Assembly: GCA_964458415.1 (NCBI GenBank)
Contig: CAYWIT010000005.1
Span: forward strand, 68,357-132,356
Direction of reading: 5' to 3'
DNA length: 64,000 bases
From: CAYWIT01 sp964458415
GTDB lineage: Bacteria; Pseudomonadota; Alphaproteobacteria; Micavibrionales; UBA2020
Below are positions 5,850-15,350 of this stretch, one piece after another (within the stretch, counting starts at the first letter, position 1; each line of letters starts with the position of its first letter). Position numbers and translations under genes: made by a program. Under the pieces are notes generated by a model that saw only the letters and a list, made by a program, of their open reading frames with translations, was not told the DNA's origin and did not search any database.

Positions 5850-7823
5850 ATGACCGAGCATAAAACGCATTCCGAACACCCTGAATATTTTCCCGTTCCC
5901 GCGCATATCGCGCAGACGGCGTGGATTACGCCGGAGAAATATACGGCAATGTATAGGGAATCTGTCGAGAATCCTGAAAAATTCTGGGGCGAGCAAGGAA
6001 AATGCCTCGACTGGATAAAGCCCTATACGCAGGTCAAGGATGTCGATTTGAAGGACAACGCGCGGATCCGCTGGTATTACGACGGCACGCTCAATGTCTG
6101 TTACAACTGCGTGGACCGTCACTTGCCGGCCCGTGCCAATCAGGTGGCGCTGATCCGCGAGGGCGACGATCCGGCGGATTCCTCCACGATTACCTATGCC
6201 GAACTTAAAGACGAGGTTTGCCGTCTTGCCAATGCGCTGAAAGAACGGGGCGTCCGCAAAGGCGATCGTGTGACGATTTACATGCCGATGATTCCGGAAG
6301 CGGCCTATGCTATGCTGGCCTGTGCGCGGATCGGGGCTGTTCATTCCGTGGTTTTCGGCGGATTTTCGCCGACCTCGCTGAAAGACCGTATTCTGGATTG
6401 TGAATCGAATGTCATTATCACAGCCGACGAAGGCTTGCGCGGCGGCAAGAAAATACCGCTCAAGGCCAATACCGATGCGGCGTTGAAAGATTGCCCCAAT
6501 GTGCATACGGTGATCGTTTACAAGCGCACTGGCGGAGCGGTGGCCTGGAACGACAGCCGCGATGTCTGGTATCAGGAGATTTGCGCGAAGCAATCGACAG
6601 CGTGCCCCTGTGAGGAAATGAACGCGGAAGACCCGTTGTTTATCCTTTATACGTCCGGCTCTACCGGCAAGCCCAAGGGGGTGCTGCATACGACCGGCGG
6701 CTATCTGGTATTCGCCGCCCTGACGCATAAATACGTGTTTGATTATCACGAGGGCGATGTGTACTGGTGCACGGCCGATGTGGGCTGGGTCACGGGCCAC
6801 AGCTATATCGTCTATGGTCCGCTGGCGAATGGCGCGATGTCCCTGATGTTTGAAGGCGTGCCGAACTATCCCGACTGGGGCCGGTTCTGGCAGGTGGTGG
6901 ACAAGCACAAGGTCAATATCTTTTATACGGCGCCGACGGCCATTCGCTCCCTGTTGCGCGAAGGCGACAGCTGGGTGAAGAAATACAGCCGGGCTTCCCT
7001 GCGTCTGCTGGGGTCTGTCGGCGAGCCGATCAACGAAGAGGCCTGGCTTTGGTATCATGACGTCGTCGGCGACAAGCGCTGCCCCATTGTGGATACCTGG
7101 TGGCAGACGGAAACCGGCGGGATCCTTATTACCGCGCTGCCGGGAGCGCATGCGCTGAAACCCGCCTGGGCTTCGATGCCGTTCTTTGGCGTGCAGCCGG
7201 CCATTGTCGATGGTGAAGGGAAAATTCTCGAGGGTGCGGTCGAAGGGAACCTGGTCATGCTGGACAGCTGGCCGGGACAGATGCGCACGGTTTATAAAGA
7301 CCATGCGCGTTTCGTGCAGACCTATTTCTCGACCTTCAAGGGCATGTATTTTACAGGAGACGGTGCGCGGCGCGATGCGCGGGGCTATTACCGCATTACG
7401 GGGCGTGTTGATGATGTCATCAATGTTTCCGGTCACCGGCTTGGCACGGCGGAGGTCGAGGACGCGCTCAATACGCATCCGAAAGTCGCCGAATCCGCCG
7501 TGGTGGGCTATCCGCACGATATCAAGGGGCAGGGTATCTATGCCTATGTCATTCTGATGGAAGACGAGCAGCCCTCGGAAGACCTGCGCAAGGAGCTGGT
7601 GGCCCATGTCCGCAAGGTGATCGGCCCGATTGCAACGCCGGATGTCGTCCTGTTCGCGCCGGGTCTGCCCAAGACGCGTTCAGGCAAGATCATGCGCCGG
7701 ATTCTGCGCAAGGTGGCTGAAAATGCGGTGGATCAGATCGGCGATACTTCGACGCTGGCGGATCCTGCCGTGGTGGAAACGATCGTCGCCAACCATAAAA
7801 AGCTGTTTGCGAAGGCGGCCTGA
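5850..7823 (+). CDS. acs: Acetyl-CoA synthetase (AMP-forming)
   Basis: Acs activates acetate to acetyl-CoA through acetyl-AMP, feeding acetate into the TCA cycle. The 657-residue length is typical. Visible are the adenylate-forming signature YTSGSTGKPKG, the DTWWQTETGG block, the hinge region HRLGTAEVEDAL, and near the C-terminus the KTRSGKIMRRIL motif whose lysine is the classical acetylation control site. AAGGAG lies 7 nt before the ATG. The nitroreductase gene follows after 2 nt. A 599-residue open frame on the other strand is an artefact of GC-rich codon use. Confidence 0.97.
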   Translation: MTEHKTHSEHPEYFPVPAHIAQTAWITPEKYTAMYRESVENPEKFWGEQGKCLDWIKPYTQVKDVDLKDNARIRWYYDGTLNVCYNCVDRHLPARANQVALIREGDDPADSSTITYAELKDEVCRLANALKERGVRKGDRVTIYMPMIPEAAYAMLACARIGAVHSVVFGGFSPTSLKDRILDCESNVIITADEGLRGGKKIPLKANTDAALKDCPNVHTVIVYKRTGGAVAWNDSRDVWYQEICAKQSTACPCEEMNAEDPLFILYTSGSTGKPKGVLHTTGGYLVFAALTHKYVFDYHEGDVYWCTADVGWVTGHSYIVYGPLANGAMSLMFEGVPNYPDWGRFWQVVDKHKVNIFYTAPTAIRSLLREGDSWVKKYSRASLRLLGSVGEPINEEAWLWYHDVVGDKRCPIVDTWWQTETGGILITALPGAHALKPAWASMPFFGVQPAIVDGEGKILEGAVEGNLVMLDSWPGQMRTVYKDHARFVQTYFSTFKGMYFTGDGARRDARGYYRITGRVDDVINVSGHRLGTAEVEDALNTHPKVAESAVVGYPHDIKGQGIYAYVILMEDEQPSEDLRKELVAHVRKVIGPIATPDVVLFAPGLPKTRSGKIMRRILRKVAENAVDQIGDTSTLADPAVVETIVANHKKLFAKAA

Positions 7824-7825
7824 AC

Positions 7826-8434
7826 ATGACGCTGGATACCTTCGCGGCCATCCGGCAGCGCCGGGCTGTCAAGAGTTTTGATCCGGCGCACCGCTTGAGC
7901 GCGGAAGAAGAGGCTGTGCTGCTGGATCTGGCGCAGCATTCACCATCTTCTTTTAATATCCAGCACTGGCGGTTTGTCAAAATCAGCGATCCGGCATTGC
8001 GCGCGCGGATACGGGCGGTGGCCTGGGACCAGTCACAGGTGACCGACGCTTCCTTGTTGCTGATCGTTTGCGCAGATATACGGGCATGGGATAAAGCCCC
8101 CGAGCGTTATTGGGCGGGCGCCTCCGGAGAAACGAGGGCTCTGATGGTGTCGGCCATCAAGGGGTTTTATGAAGGGCAACCCGAATTGCAGCGGGACGAG
8201 GCCCTGCGTTCTGTCGGCATCGTTTCGCAAACATTGATGCTGGCGGCCAAGGCCATGGGGTATGACAGCTGCCCGATGATCGGCTTTGATGCGCAGAAAG
8301 TAGGCGCGTTGATCAATCTTCCGGAAGATCACCTGATCGGGATGATGCTGGCGATTGGCAAGGCGCGGAAATCCGCCAATCCCAAGGGAGGGCATCTGCC
8401 CCTTTCCGCGGTTCTATTCGAGGATGGTTTCTGA
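7826..8434 (+). CDS. Nitroreductase-family flavoprotein
   Basis: The 202-residue protein belongs to the FMN-dependent nitroreductase fold. The N-terminal RQRRAVKSFDP motif and the QHSPSSFNIQHWRFV block contact the flavin phosphate and isoalloxazine ring. A late GMMLAIGKA segment completes the core. These enzymes reduce nitroaromatics, quinones or related electrophiles with NAD(P)H; the physiological substrate here cannot be told. It starts 2 nt after acs and is probably co-transcribed. Its last 21 nt overlap the 3' end of the convergent histidine kinase. Confidence 0.88.
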   Translation: MTLDTFAAIRQRRAVKSFDPAHRLSAEEEAVLLDLAQHSPSSFNIQHWRFVKISDPALRARIRAVAWDQSQVTDASLLLIVCADIRAWDKAPERYWAGASGETRALMVSAIKGFYEGQPELQRDEALRSVGIVSQTLMLAAKAMGYDSCPMIGFDAQKVGALINLPEDHLIGMMLAIGKARKSANPKGGHLPLSAVLFEDGF

Positions 8435-10729
8435 TTTCAGGCGGTTGATCTCTTTTTCAATGCGGGAGAAAGCCTCTTCAATATTGCTGATCAATTCCGG
8501 GGACACGGGCGCCCCCGCTCCGGCACGCTCCTGCAATTCAGCAGCAAGATCGCCCAGCTGCGCGCAGCAGGCGGAACGGGCGCCGCCTTTGAGGCTGTGG
8601 CCAAGTTCCTTGAGTTTTGGCAGATCGGCGGATTCGAAGGCCTGCCTGATTTCGGCGATCTGCGGGCGTGTCATTTCTGCAAACATGCCGATCATCTGCA
8701 CGGCCTCGGCATCGAAAGCGCCGAACTGCGTCACGGCCATCGTGCGGTCAATAATTGCGGACGTGGTTTTATCATCGCAGACCTGCGCAGGGATTTCCGG
8801 CGGGGTTTCCGTTTGCGCGGGGTTGTCTTTTTCGCGCAGAACGCCCCAGCGGATCAGCAGCTGGCGGAATTGGCCAAGGCTGACGGGTTTGAGCAGGCAT
8901 TCGTCAAAGCCAAAGGAGAGATAGGCCTGCCGTTGCGCCATTTGCACATCGGCGGTCAGGACGATAACAGGAAAGCGCTTCAGGCTGTCCACGTTGTTTT
9001 CTTCCTCCTCGGCGCGGATATGGGCAACAAGCTGGTAGCCGTCCATATCCGGCATGTGCAGATCGGTAAAAAGAATGCCGTGTTCTCTTTTTTCCAGCAG
9101 GGCCAGGGCTTCAACGCCGTTTCCGGCAAAGTCGGCCTCGACACCGAGCTTTTCCAGCTGGCGTTTCAGCAGGTCGCGTACGCTCGGGGTGTCCTCGGCG
9201 ATCAGCAGGCGGCGGGGGCCGCTATAATTCTGTTGCGTGACCTTGCGTGCGGCGGCTTTGACGGTTTCGCCAAGACCGGCTCGGCTGGCGGGCTTGGAAA
9301 GGTATTTTGCGCCAATGACCTTGGCGGTGTATTGCACGCCGAAATCGTTGCGGACGGTATAAAGAATAAGCCCCATATAGGGCCGCAGTTTTGCGGCTTC
9401 TTTCAGCAGGTCGATGCCAAGACCGTCGGGAAGCCCCTGATCGATCACCGCCACGTCAAAGGGCCTTTTTTTGATTAATTCGAGCCCTTCCTTGTAGGTC
9501 GGCACGCTTTCGACTTTCGCCCCCATCGAGCTCAGTGAAGAGAGAATTTCTTTTGCGCCCTTGGGGTGATCTTCGACCGAGAGTACGGCCAGCCCGTCCA
9601 GATTCGGCAGATCGACTTTTGTTTGCTCGCTGGCGGCGGTGGTGGGGATTTCAAACCAGAAGGTGCTGCCCTGACCCTCGATGCTCTCAACGCCGATCTT
9701 CCCGCCCATGCGTTCAATCAGTTTATGGCTGATGGAAAGTCCGAGGCCGGTGCCGCCGAATTTGCGGGTGGTGGAATTGTCGGCCTGCGTAAAGGGCTGG
9801 AACAGCTTGGCAGCCACATGCGGAGGCATGCCGATGCCGGTATCGGTGATTTCAAAACGCAGCGCCAGACCGTCTTGCGGGGAAGGAATATGCTGCACGG
9901 AACGGCTGATCTTCAGCGTCACATTGCCGCTCTCGGTGAACTTGATGGAATTGCCGACAAGGTTGATGAGAATTTGCCGCAGGCGGGTCGGGTCGCCCAT
10001 GATGACAAAAGGCACGTCCTCGGTCACGCTGGCGATCAGTTTGACTTTTTTTCCCATCAGGCGGACTTCGAGGCATTCCAGCACGCCATAGGCAAGCGTG
10101 CGGACGGGAACTTCGAAATTATCAAGTTCGATCTTTCCGGCCTCGACCTTGGCAAGATCGAGGATATCGTCAAGAATTTCCAGCAGGCCGCTGGCGGATT
10201 TGCGGGCGGTGGAAACCATTTCCTTGACGGTTTCGGATATCGGCTCGTCCGCGATCAGCTCCAGCAGGCCATAGACGCTTTGCATCGGTGTGCGGATTTC
10301 ATGGCTCATGGTGGCAAGGAAAGAGGATTTCATCTCCATCATGGCTTTGGCTTCGCGCACGGCGTTGCTGATTTCGCTGATATCCTCGGTCCAGATCATG
10401 GCAATCGGGTTTTTCTCGAACTGCGTATGACTGACGGTAATGCGGGCCGAAAGCTTTTCATTCAGTGTCACGTTTAGGGGGATGGTGCTCTGCTCCGGAT
10501 CTCTCAGCCGGGACAGGATGTCAGGGAGAGAGGCGGCGGGCCAGATCTGTTCCAGAGGCAGGTCAACGGCAGGCGCGGTCCCGTTGCCGGTCATTTTCAT
10601 GAAGGCGGGGTTGGCATAGAGGACGTCGAAAGGCTCTCTGGCGGTGTTGATCAGGCAAACGCCGCCGGGCGAGTGTTCATAAACATGCCGTGCGGCGCAT
10701 TCCCGTATATTTTTAAGGATATCTGTCAT
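8414..10729 (-). CDS. Hybrid sensor histidine kinase: PAS-HisKA-HATPase-REC-REC-Hpt
   Basis: This cytosolic 771-residue signalling protein contains, in order: a PAS-like sensor (about 20-120), a HisKA helix pair with phospho-acceptor H143 in MSHEIRTPM, a HATPase domain (N-box NLVGNSIKF from 257, DTGIG at 296, GGTGLGLS at 325), a first receiver with D430, a second receiver with D556 in FTDLHMPDMDG, and an Hpt domain with H711 in LGHSLKGG. All relay residues are present, as in ArcB/BarA-type phosphorelays. The ATG at 10729 was chosen over an upstream frame extension because the extra 42 residues would overlap the divergent asd gene and look non-homologous. No membrane segment is present, so the signal is intracellular. 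No cognate DNA-binding response regulator is adjacent. Confidence 0.92.
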   Translation of the reverse strand: MTDILKNIRECAARHVYEHSPGGVCLINTAREPFDVLYANPAFMKMTGNGTAPAVDLPLEQIWPAASLPDILSRLRDPEQSTIPLNVTLNEKLSARITVSHTQFEKNPIAMIWTEDISEISNAVREAKAMMEMKSSFLATMSHEIRTPMQSVYGLLELIADEPISETVKEMVSTARKSASGLLEILDDILDLAKVEAGKIELDNFEVPVRTLAYGVLECLEVRLMGKKVKLIASVTEDVPFVIMGDPTRLRQILINLVGNSIKFTESGNVTLKISRSVQHIPSPQDGLALRFEITDTGIGMPPHVAAKLFQPFTQADNSTTRKFGGTGLGLSISHKLIERMGGKIGVESIEGQGSTFWFEIPTTAASEQTKVDLPNLDGLAVLSVEDHPKGAKEILSSLSSMGAKVESVPTYKEGLELIKKRPFDVAVIDQGLPDGLGIDLLKEAAKLRPYMGLILYTVRNDFGVQYTAKVIGAKYLSKPASRAGLGETVKAAARKVTQQNYSGPRRLLIAEDTPSVRDLLKRQLEKLGVEADFAGNGVEALALLEKREHGILFTDLHMPDMDGYQLVAHIRAEEEENNVDSLKRFPVIVLTADVQMAQRQAYLSFGFDECLLKPVSLGQFRQLLIRWGVLREKDNPAQTETPPEIPAQVCDDKTTSAIIDRTMAVTQFGAFDAEAVQMIGMFAEMTRPQIAEIRQAFESADLPKLKELGHSLKGGARSACCAQLGDLAAELQERAGAGAPVSPELISNIEEAFSRIEKEINRLKSETILE

Positions 10730-10824
10730 GATGCCGCTTTGCACGTCCCCCCGTCCTGAGTAATATAGGCGAAAACAGGCTATTCGCAAAAACAGAAATT
10801 CTGAAATGCAGAAATGGGGATAAA

Positions 10825-11841
10825 ATGACATATAAAGTCGCAGTCGTCGGCGCAACCGGTAATGTGGGCCGCGAGATGCTGAATGTTTTGGCGGACCGTG
10901 CGTTTCCGGTATCGGAGGTCGTTGCGCTCGCCTCGACCCGTTCCGCCGGACAGGAGCTGTCTTTTGGCGAGCAGCAGGTGCTAAAGGTCCAGAATCTGGA
11001 CAAGTTCAGTTTCAAGGGCATTGATATCGTGCTGTCTTCCGCCGGGGCGAAAGTGGCGGAGGAATTTGCGCCGCGCGCGGTGAAGGAGGGCGCGGTGGTT
11101 ATCGACAACAGCTCTTTCTTCCGTATGAACAAGGACGTGCCGCTGGTCGTGCCGGAAGTAAACCCCGAGGATATCAAGCTTTACAAAAAGAAAGGCATTA
11201 TCGCCAACCCGAATTGCTCGACGATCCAGATGGTCGTGGCTCTCAAGCCGTTGCATGATCTGGCAACGATCAAGCGTGTGGTGGTATCCACCTATCAATC
11301 AGTTTCCGGTGCCGGTAAAGAGGGCATGGACGAGCTTTTCAACCAGACCCGCGCGCTTTATTCCAATGACGCGCTCAAGCGCGAGGTGTTTTCGCGCCAG
11401 ATTACCTTCAATCTTATCCCGCAAATCGATGTTTTCATGCCGGATGGCAGCACAAAAGAAGAATGGAAGATGCGGGTGGAAACCAAAAAGATTCTTGATG
11501 CGGAGATCGAGATTTCCGCAACCTGTGTGCGCGTACCGGTGTTTGTCGGTCATTCGGAAGCGGTGAATATCGAGTTTAAAAAGCCGATTACAGCTGCACA
11601 GGCGCGCAAGGCCCTGCAAAAAGCGCCGGGAATTGTCGTCGTGGACAAGCCGGATCTTGAGGACGGGTTTATTACTCCGACCGAAGTTGCCGGAGAGGAT
11701 TCCGTTTATGTCAGCCGCATTCGCAAGGATGACAGCGTCAAGAACGGGATCAGCCTGTGGGTTGTCGCAGACAATCTCCGCAAGGGGGCGGCCACCAACG
11801 CCGTGCAGATCGCGGAAATTCTTGTAGAAAAATACCTGTAG
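10825..11841 (+). CDS. asd: Aspartate-semialdehyde dehydrogenase
   Basis: Asd reduces beta-aspartyl phosphate to aspartate semialdehyde with NADPH, the branch point to lysine/DAP, threonine and methionine. The 338-residue protein shows the N-terminal GATGNVG nucleotide-binding motif (10-16), the catalytic cysteine C131 in ANPNCSTIQM, and the substrate/catalytic region VPVFVGHSE. GGGGATAAA precedes the ATG. It is divergent from the hybrid kinase and convergent, with a 2-nt gap, with a small membrane protein. Confidence 0.96.
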   Translation: MTYKVAVVGATGNVGREMLNVLADRAFPVSEVVALASTRSAGQELSFGEQQVLKVQNLDKFSFKGIDIVLSSAGAKVAEEFAPRAVKEGAVVIDNSSFFRMNKDVPLVVPEVNPEDIKLYKKKGIIANPNCSTIQMVVALKPLHDLATIKRVVVSTYQSVSGAGKEGMDELFNQTRALYSNDALKREVFSRQITFNLIPQIDVFMPDGSTKEEWKMRVETKKILDAEIEISATCVRVPVFVGHSEAVNIEFKKPITAAQARKALQKAPGIVVVDKPDLEDGFITPTEVAGEDSVYVSRIRKDDSVKNGISLWVVADNLRKGAATNAVQIAEILVEKYL

Positions 11842-11843
11842 AA

Positions 11844-12140
11844 TTATTCGGCGGGGGCAACCTCGCCGCCAGCGGGTGCGATATTTTCGAATCCGGTGCC
11901 TTCGATGATTTCGCGGGGCAGCCGGTTCAGCATATCTTCGTTTTCAGGAAAGGGAATAAGATAGGCAATCTCCGGCGTCTCTTTTTCCACATTTCTGCTG
12001 TTGAAAACAAACAGGCCTGCTGCAAAGGTCGCGACGATGCCGATGCCGACAAGGATCGCTGTGAATGAATGCAGAAGAATGCCTGTCGTTTTCCTTGCAG
12101 CAACAGGGTGCTTCTGCGGTGCCGTCGTATCATGAGACAT
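11844..12140 (-). CDS. Small single-pass membrane protein, unknown
   Basis: The 98-residue product begins MSHDTTAPQKHPVAARK, has one hydrophobic helix at about residues 20-46 (LLHSFTAILVGIGIVATFAAG), and ends in a Pro/Glu-rich tail. The ATG at 12140 is preferred over a frame extension to 12185 because AAGGGG lies about 6 nt upstream of it. Topology is probably cytosolic N-terminus with a periplasmic tail. No family is recognised. It stands alone between asd and uppP. Confidence 0.65.
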   Translation of the reverse strand: MSHDTTAPQKHPVAARKTTGILLHSFTAILVGIGIVATFAAGLFVFNSRNVEKETPEIAYLIPFPENEDMLNRLPREIIEGTGFENIAPAGGEVAPAE

Positions 12141-12277
12141 GGAAACCCCTTTTTCCAGTTGATCACGTCTGTGACAGTCTACCACAGAGGGATTATAGCT
12201 AAAAACGTAAAATCATCCCGTATTATGAATACAATTATGTCCTTGCCAGTGCGCGCGCGAGGGCATACATAAAAGTT

Positions 12278-13075
12278 ATGACCTATACCTATATCGCCAT
12301 TCTCGCGTTGATTCAGGGCCTCACGGAATTCCTGCCGGTGAGTTCCAGCGGCCATCTGGTTCTGGTGCCGCTTTTTTTGGGGGAGGCGGATCAAGGGCTG
12401 GTGCTGGACGTTGCCCTGCATATGGGAACGCTTTCCGCCATTCTGGTCTATTACTGGCGGGATGTATGGAAGATGGCTTTTGCCGTACTGTTCTGGCGCC
12501 GGACAAAGGATGTGCAGTCCCGCAATCTCGGTCTTTATATCGTGCTGGCGACGATTCCGGCCGTATTATTCGGCTTTATTATCAAAATGATTTTTCCCGA
12601 GGGCATTCGCAGTGTTGCCGTTATTACGGCGACAACGCTGTTTTTCGGGCTGTTGATGGGGATTGTCGATCTCTCCGGCGGCAGGGAGCGCGAGATGAAG
12701 GATATCACCCTGAAACGGGCCTTGCTGATCGGCTGTGCGCAGGCCTTGGCGCTCATCCCAGGCACCAGCCGTTCCGGCATTACAATCACGGCAGCACGGT
12801 TTCTCGGTTTTAACAGGGTGGACGCGGCACGGTTTTCTTTTTTGCTCGGGATGCCGGCAATGGCGGGGGCTGGATTTATGGCCCTGCTGGATATGATCAA
12901 GGCCGATGATCCCGGTCTTTATAGCTATGCCGCGGCGGCTTCGGTGATGGCGTTTTTTTCCGGACTGGCGGCAATCCATTTTATGATGCGCTGGCTGGCA
13001 AAATTTGGGCTGATGCCCTTTGTGATTTACCGAATGTTTCTGGGCGGCTTCCTGCTGGTCTATTTTATCTACTGA
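12278..13075 (+). CDS. uppP: Undecaprenyl-diphosphatase (BacA type)
   Basis: UppP dephosphorylates undecaprenyl diphosphate to recycle the lipid carrier for peptidoglycan and other envelope polymers. This 265-residue integral membrane protein has about eight hydrophobic segments and both family signatures: QGLTEFLPVSSSGHL near the N-terminus and PGTSRSGITITAARFLGF at about 165-182. The start lacks a clear Shine-Dalgarno. It is transcribed rightward and followed after 63 nt by a secreted DUF4139 protein. Confidence 0.96.
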   Translation: MTYTYIAILALIQGLTEFLPVSSSGHLVLVPLFLGEADQGLVLDVALHMGTLSAILVYYWRDVWKMAFAVLFWRRTKDVQSRNLGLYIVLATIPAVLFGFIIKMIFPEGIRSVAVITATTLFFGLLMGIVDLSGGREREMKDITLKRALLIGCAQALALIPGTSRSGITITAARFLGFNRVDAARFSFLLGMPAMAGAGFMALLDMIKADDPGLYSYAAAASVMAFFSGLAAIHFMMRWLAKFGLMPFVIYRMFLGGFLLVYFIY

Positions 13076-13138
13076 CGCTATACTTCTCCGGTATTTATCA
13101 AGGGGGACTTCCCCTGTATTTATCAGAGGAGTTTCATC

Positions 13139-15241
13139 ATGAAAAAAATTGCAACCCTGTCTTTTTTGCTGGCGGGAACGGTTCTGGCCAGTTCCATTGC
13201 TCTGGCGGCAGAAGTTCCGGTGGACCGGGTCATCCTGTCCACCAGCGGATTGGCGCATTTCGAGCATCACGCCGCGGTTGACGGCAACGCGACAGTGCAG
13301 TTTCCGGTCCGGCTGGAACAGGTTGACGATATCCTGAAAAGCCTGATCGTTTTCGACAAAAAGGGCCATCTGGGCAGCGTGACCCTGCCGGGCCGCCAGC
13401 CGTTGCAGCAGGTGTTCAAGGATCTGCCGTTCAGCCAAGCGCAGCTGTCTGATCCGATGCTGCTGCTGAATGCCTATCAGGGCGCGGAAGTGACGGTGCA
13501 GGACAAACAGGGTGCGGTGACGGGGGATATTCTGCGGGTCGCGCCGGAAGAAACGGCGCTGGAGGATGGCACAACGGTGACGCGCCATCGCCTGAGCCTG
13601 ATGACGGGCGACGGCCTGCGCCAGAGGATTCTCGAGGACATGCAGTCCTTGCGTTTTACAAATGAAAAGATCCGCGGTGAGATTTCCCGCGCTCTGGCGG
13701 CGATCCGCGAGAATGGCACTTCCGGTAACCGCCTGCTGACAGTCAATTTGCCGGGGGTTGGAAAGCGCGATGTGGCGATGTCCTATGTCGTTGATGCGCC
13801 GCTGTGGAAAACGGCCTATCGCATGGTGGTGCCGGAAACGGGCAAAGAAGAGGGATTATTGCAAGGCTGGGCCGTCGTCGAAAACCTGACGGCGGGGGAC
13901 TGGAAAAATGTCGATCTGACGCTGGTCTCCGGCAATCCGGTGACCTATCGCCAGAATCTGTATCCAGCTTATTACGTCGATCGTCCGGAAATCCCGGTAC
14001 AGGTTTTTGGCCGTGTCATGCCGCGGGTTGACCAAGGGGCGATTGCAACGGCAGCAGAGATGGAGAGTGATGCGGTCGCCCCGAGGGTGCAGCCCCTGAT
14101 GAAAGCCCGCGCAGCGAAATCATACGAATTGGACGGTGCGGCCATGGGTGCGCTGGCTGCCGCGCCGGCAATGCCGATGGCGATGGAAAGCATGGCGTAT
14201 AATGACGCGGTTTCCTCTGATATGGCGAGCGTGGCGGGGGCGGCCAGTGCCGCGCAGAGCGCCGAGGCGACAACACAGGTCTTGTTCCGCTTTCCGGACC
14301 GTTTCGACCTGAAGTCTGGGCAGTCCATGATGCTGCCTTTTGTCAGTCGCAGCGTGCCGATGGAGCGTGTCGCCCTTTATCAGCCGGAAACGAATGCGCA
14401 GCATCCGCTGGCGGCTGTTCTTATCAGCAATGACGGTGAAACAGGCTTGCCGCCGGGGATATTGACCTTGTACGAGGAAAGCGCCTTGCTCAAAGGCACC
14501 AGTTTTGTCGGCGATGCGCAAATGCCGGTTATCGGTGCCGGGGAAGAGCGTATGATCAGCTATGCGCTGGATTCCAAAACAAAGATCAACCGGGAAGACA
14601 AGAACACTTCGACGGAAGATAAAATCACCATCAGTCAGGGGGTGATGAATACCGCCGTAAAAAATGTGGCGGAAACTGTCTATACGATCAAGGCACCGGC
14701 GCAGGAAGACCGGCTTGTCGTGATTGAGCACCCCAAAATGTATAATTACGAGATCGTCAGTCCCGATCCGAAAGACGTCGAAGTGACGGCGGATCGTTAT
14801 CGTCTCCGCGTGGCGGTGAAGGCGGGAGAGAAAAAGACTCTCCCTGTCCGCCTTGAAAGCCAGATCTGGCAGTCGGTCGGTATCGATTCCCTGCCGGCGG
14901 AGGATCTTCTGGCCTATGCGACCTCCCGCGGCAGGCTTGACCCGGCGATGCGACGCGTTTTCGAGAAACTGGCAGGGATACGCCGTGAAATGGACGGGCT
15001 TGACCAGCAGATCCGCATGCTGGAGCAGGAACGCCGGACAATCTTTCAGGATCAGGAGCGGGTGCGGGAAAACCTGAAAAGTCTGGCGGGAAAGTCGGAT
15101 GTCCAGCAGAAATACCTTGAAAAGCTGAATGATCAGGAAGACCGGATCGCGACGATTGACAAAGAGGCGAACAGGCTTGCCGTCCGCCGCCGCGAGAAAC
15201 AGGCGGAGCTGCAAAAAGAAATTGCCGGAATGGCGTTTTGA
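13139..15241 (+). CDS. Secreted DUF4139-type protein with C-terminal coiled coil
   Basis: The 700-residue product has a clear Sec signal peptide (cleavage after SSIALAA, about residue 23). The body resembles the DUF4139 family of bacterial periplasmic or outer-membrane-associated proteins: an early YQGAEVTV-like domain, a central beta-rich region with LYPAYYVDRPEI, then an Ala/Met-rich linker (about 330-375). The last 100 residues form a strongly charged coiled coil (about 600-695). The function of the family is not established. GAGGAG precedes the ATG. The 63-nt leader contains a short direct repeat GTATTTATCA. A shared bidirectional terminator follows the stop codon. Confidence 0.85.
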   Translation: MKKIATLSFLLAGTVLASSIALAAEVPVDRVILSTSGLAHFEHHAAVDGNATVQFPVRLEQVDDILKSLIVFDKKGHLGSVTLPGRQPLQQVFKDLPFSQAQLSDPMLLLNAYQGAEVTVQDKQGAVTGDILRVAPEETALEDGTTVTRHRLSLMTGDGLRQRILEDMQSLRFTNEKIRGEISRALAAIRENGTSGNRLLTVNLPGVGKRDVAMSYVVDAPLWKTAYRMVVPETGKEEGLLQGWAVVENLTAGDWKNVDLTLVSGNPVTYRQNLYPAYYVDRPEIPVQVFGRVMPRVDQGAIATAAEMESDAVAPRVQPLMKARAAKSYELDGAAMGALAAAPAMPMAMESMAYNDAVSSDMASVAGAASAAQSAEATTQVLFRFPDRFDLKSGQSMMLPFVSRSVPMERVALYQPETNAQHPLAAVLISNDGETGLPPGILTLYEESALLKGTSFVGDAQMPVIGAGEERMISYALDSKTKINREDKNTSTEDKITISQGVMNTAVKNVAETVYTIKAPAQEDRLVVIEHPKMYNYEIVSPDPKDVEVTADRYRLRVAVKAGEKKTLPVRLESQIWQSVGIDSLPAEDLLAYATSRGRLDPAMRRVFEKLAGIRREMDGLDQQIRMLEQERRTIFQDQERVRENLKSLAGKSDVQQKYLEKLNDQEDRIATIDKEANRLAVRRREKQAELQKEIAGMAF

Positions 15242-15292
15242 CATTTCGTCCCGTACCGGATGCAATAATCGGAAGCAGGAAAGTTTTCTCAA

Positions 15293-15330
15293 AAGAAAAA
15301 ACCCCCGGAAATTCGCGGGGGTTTTTCTTT
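15293..15330. terminator. Bidirectional Rho-independent terminator
   Basis: A C5/G5-based stem (15302-15306 with 15317-15321) is flanked by an A-rich tract on the left and T5-C-T3 on the right. It can end both the rightward DUF4139 transcript and the leftward metal-binding peptide transcript, whose stop codons converge on it. Confidence 0.85.
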
Positions 15331-15350
15331 ACGAAAGAGCCTGAGGCTGA

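Noticed and set aside
5808..7607. 599-residue minus-strand open frame
   Set aside because: Lies wholly opposite acs, has no family motifs, and arises from codon bias of the real gene.
10730..10855. 42-codon N-terminal extension of the hybrid kinase
   Set aside because: Would overlap the divergent asd gene and its promoter, and the extra residues look non-coding.
13076..13138. Short direct repeat GTATTTATCA before the DUF4139 gene
   Set aside because: Two 10-nt copies only, with no clear regulator or structure; too weak to call an operator.
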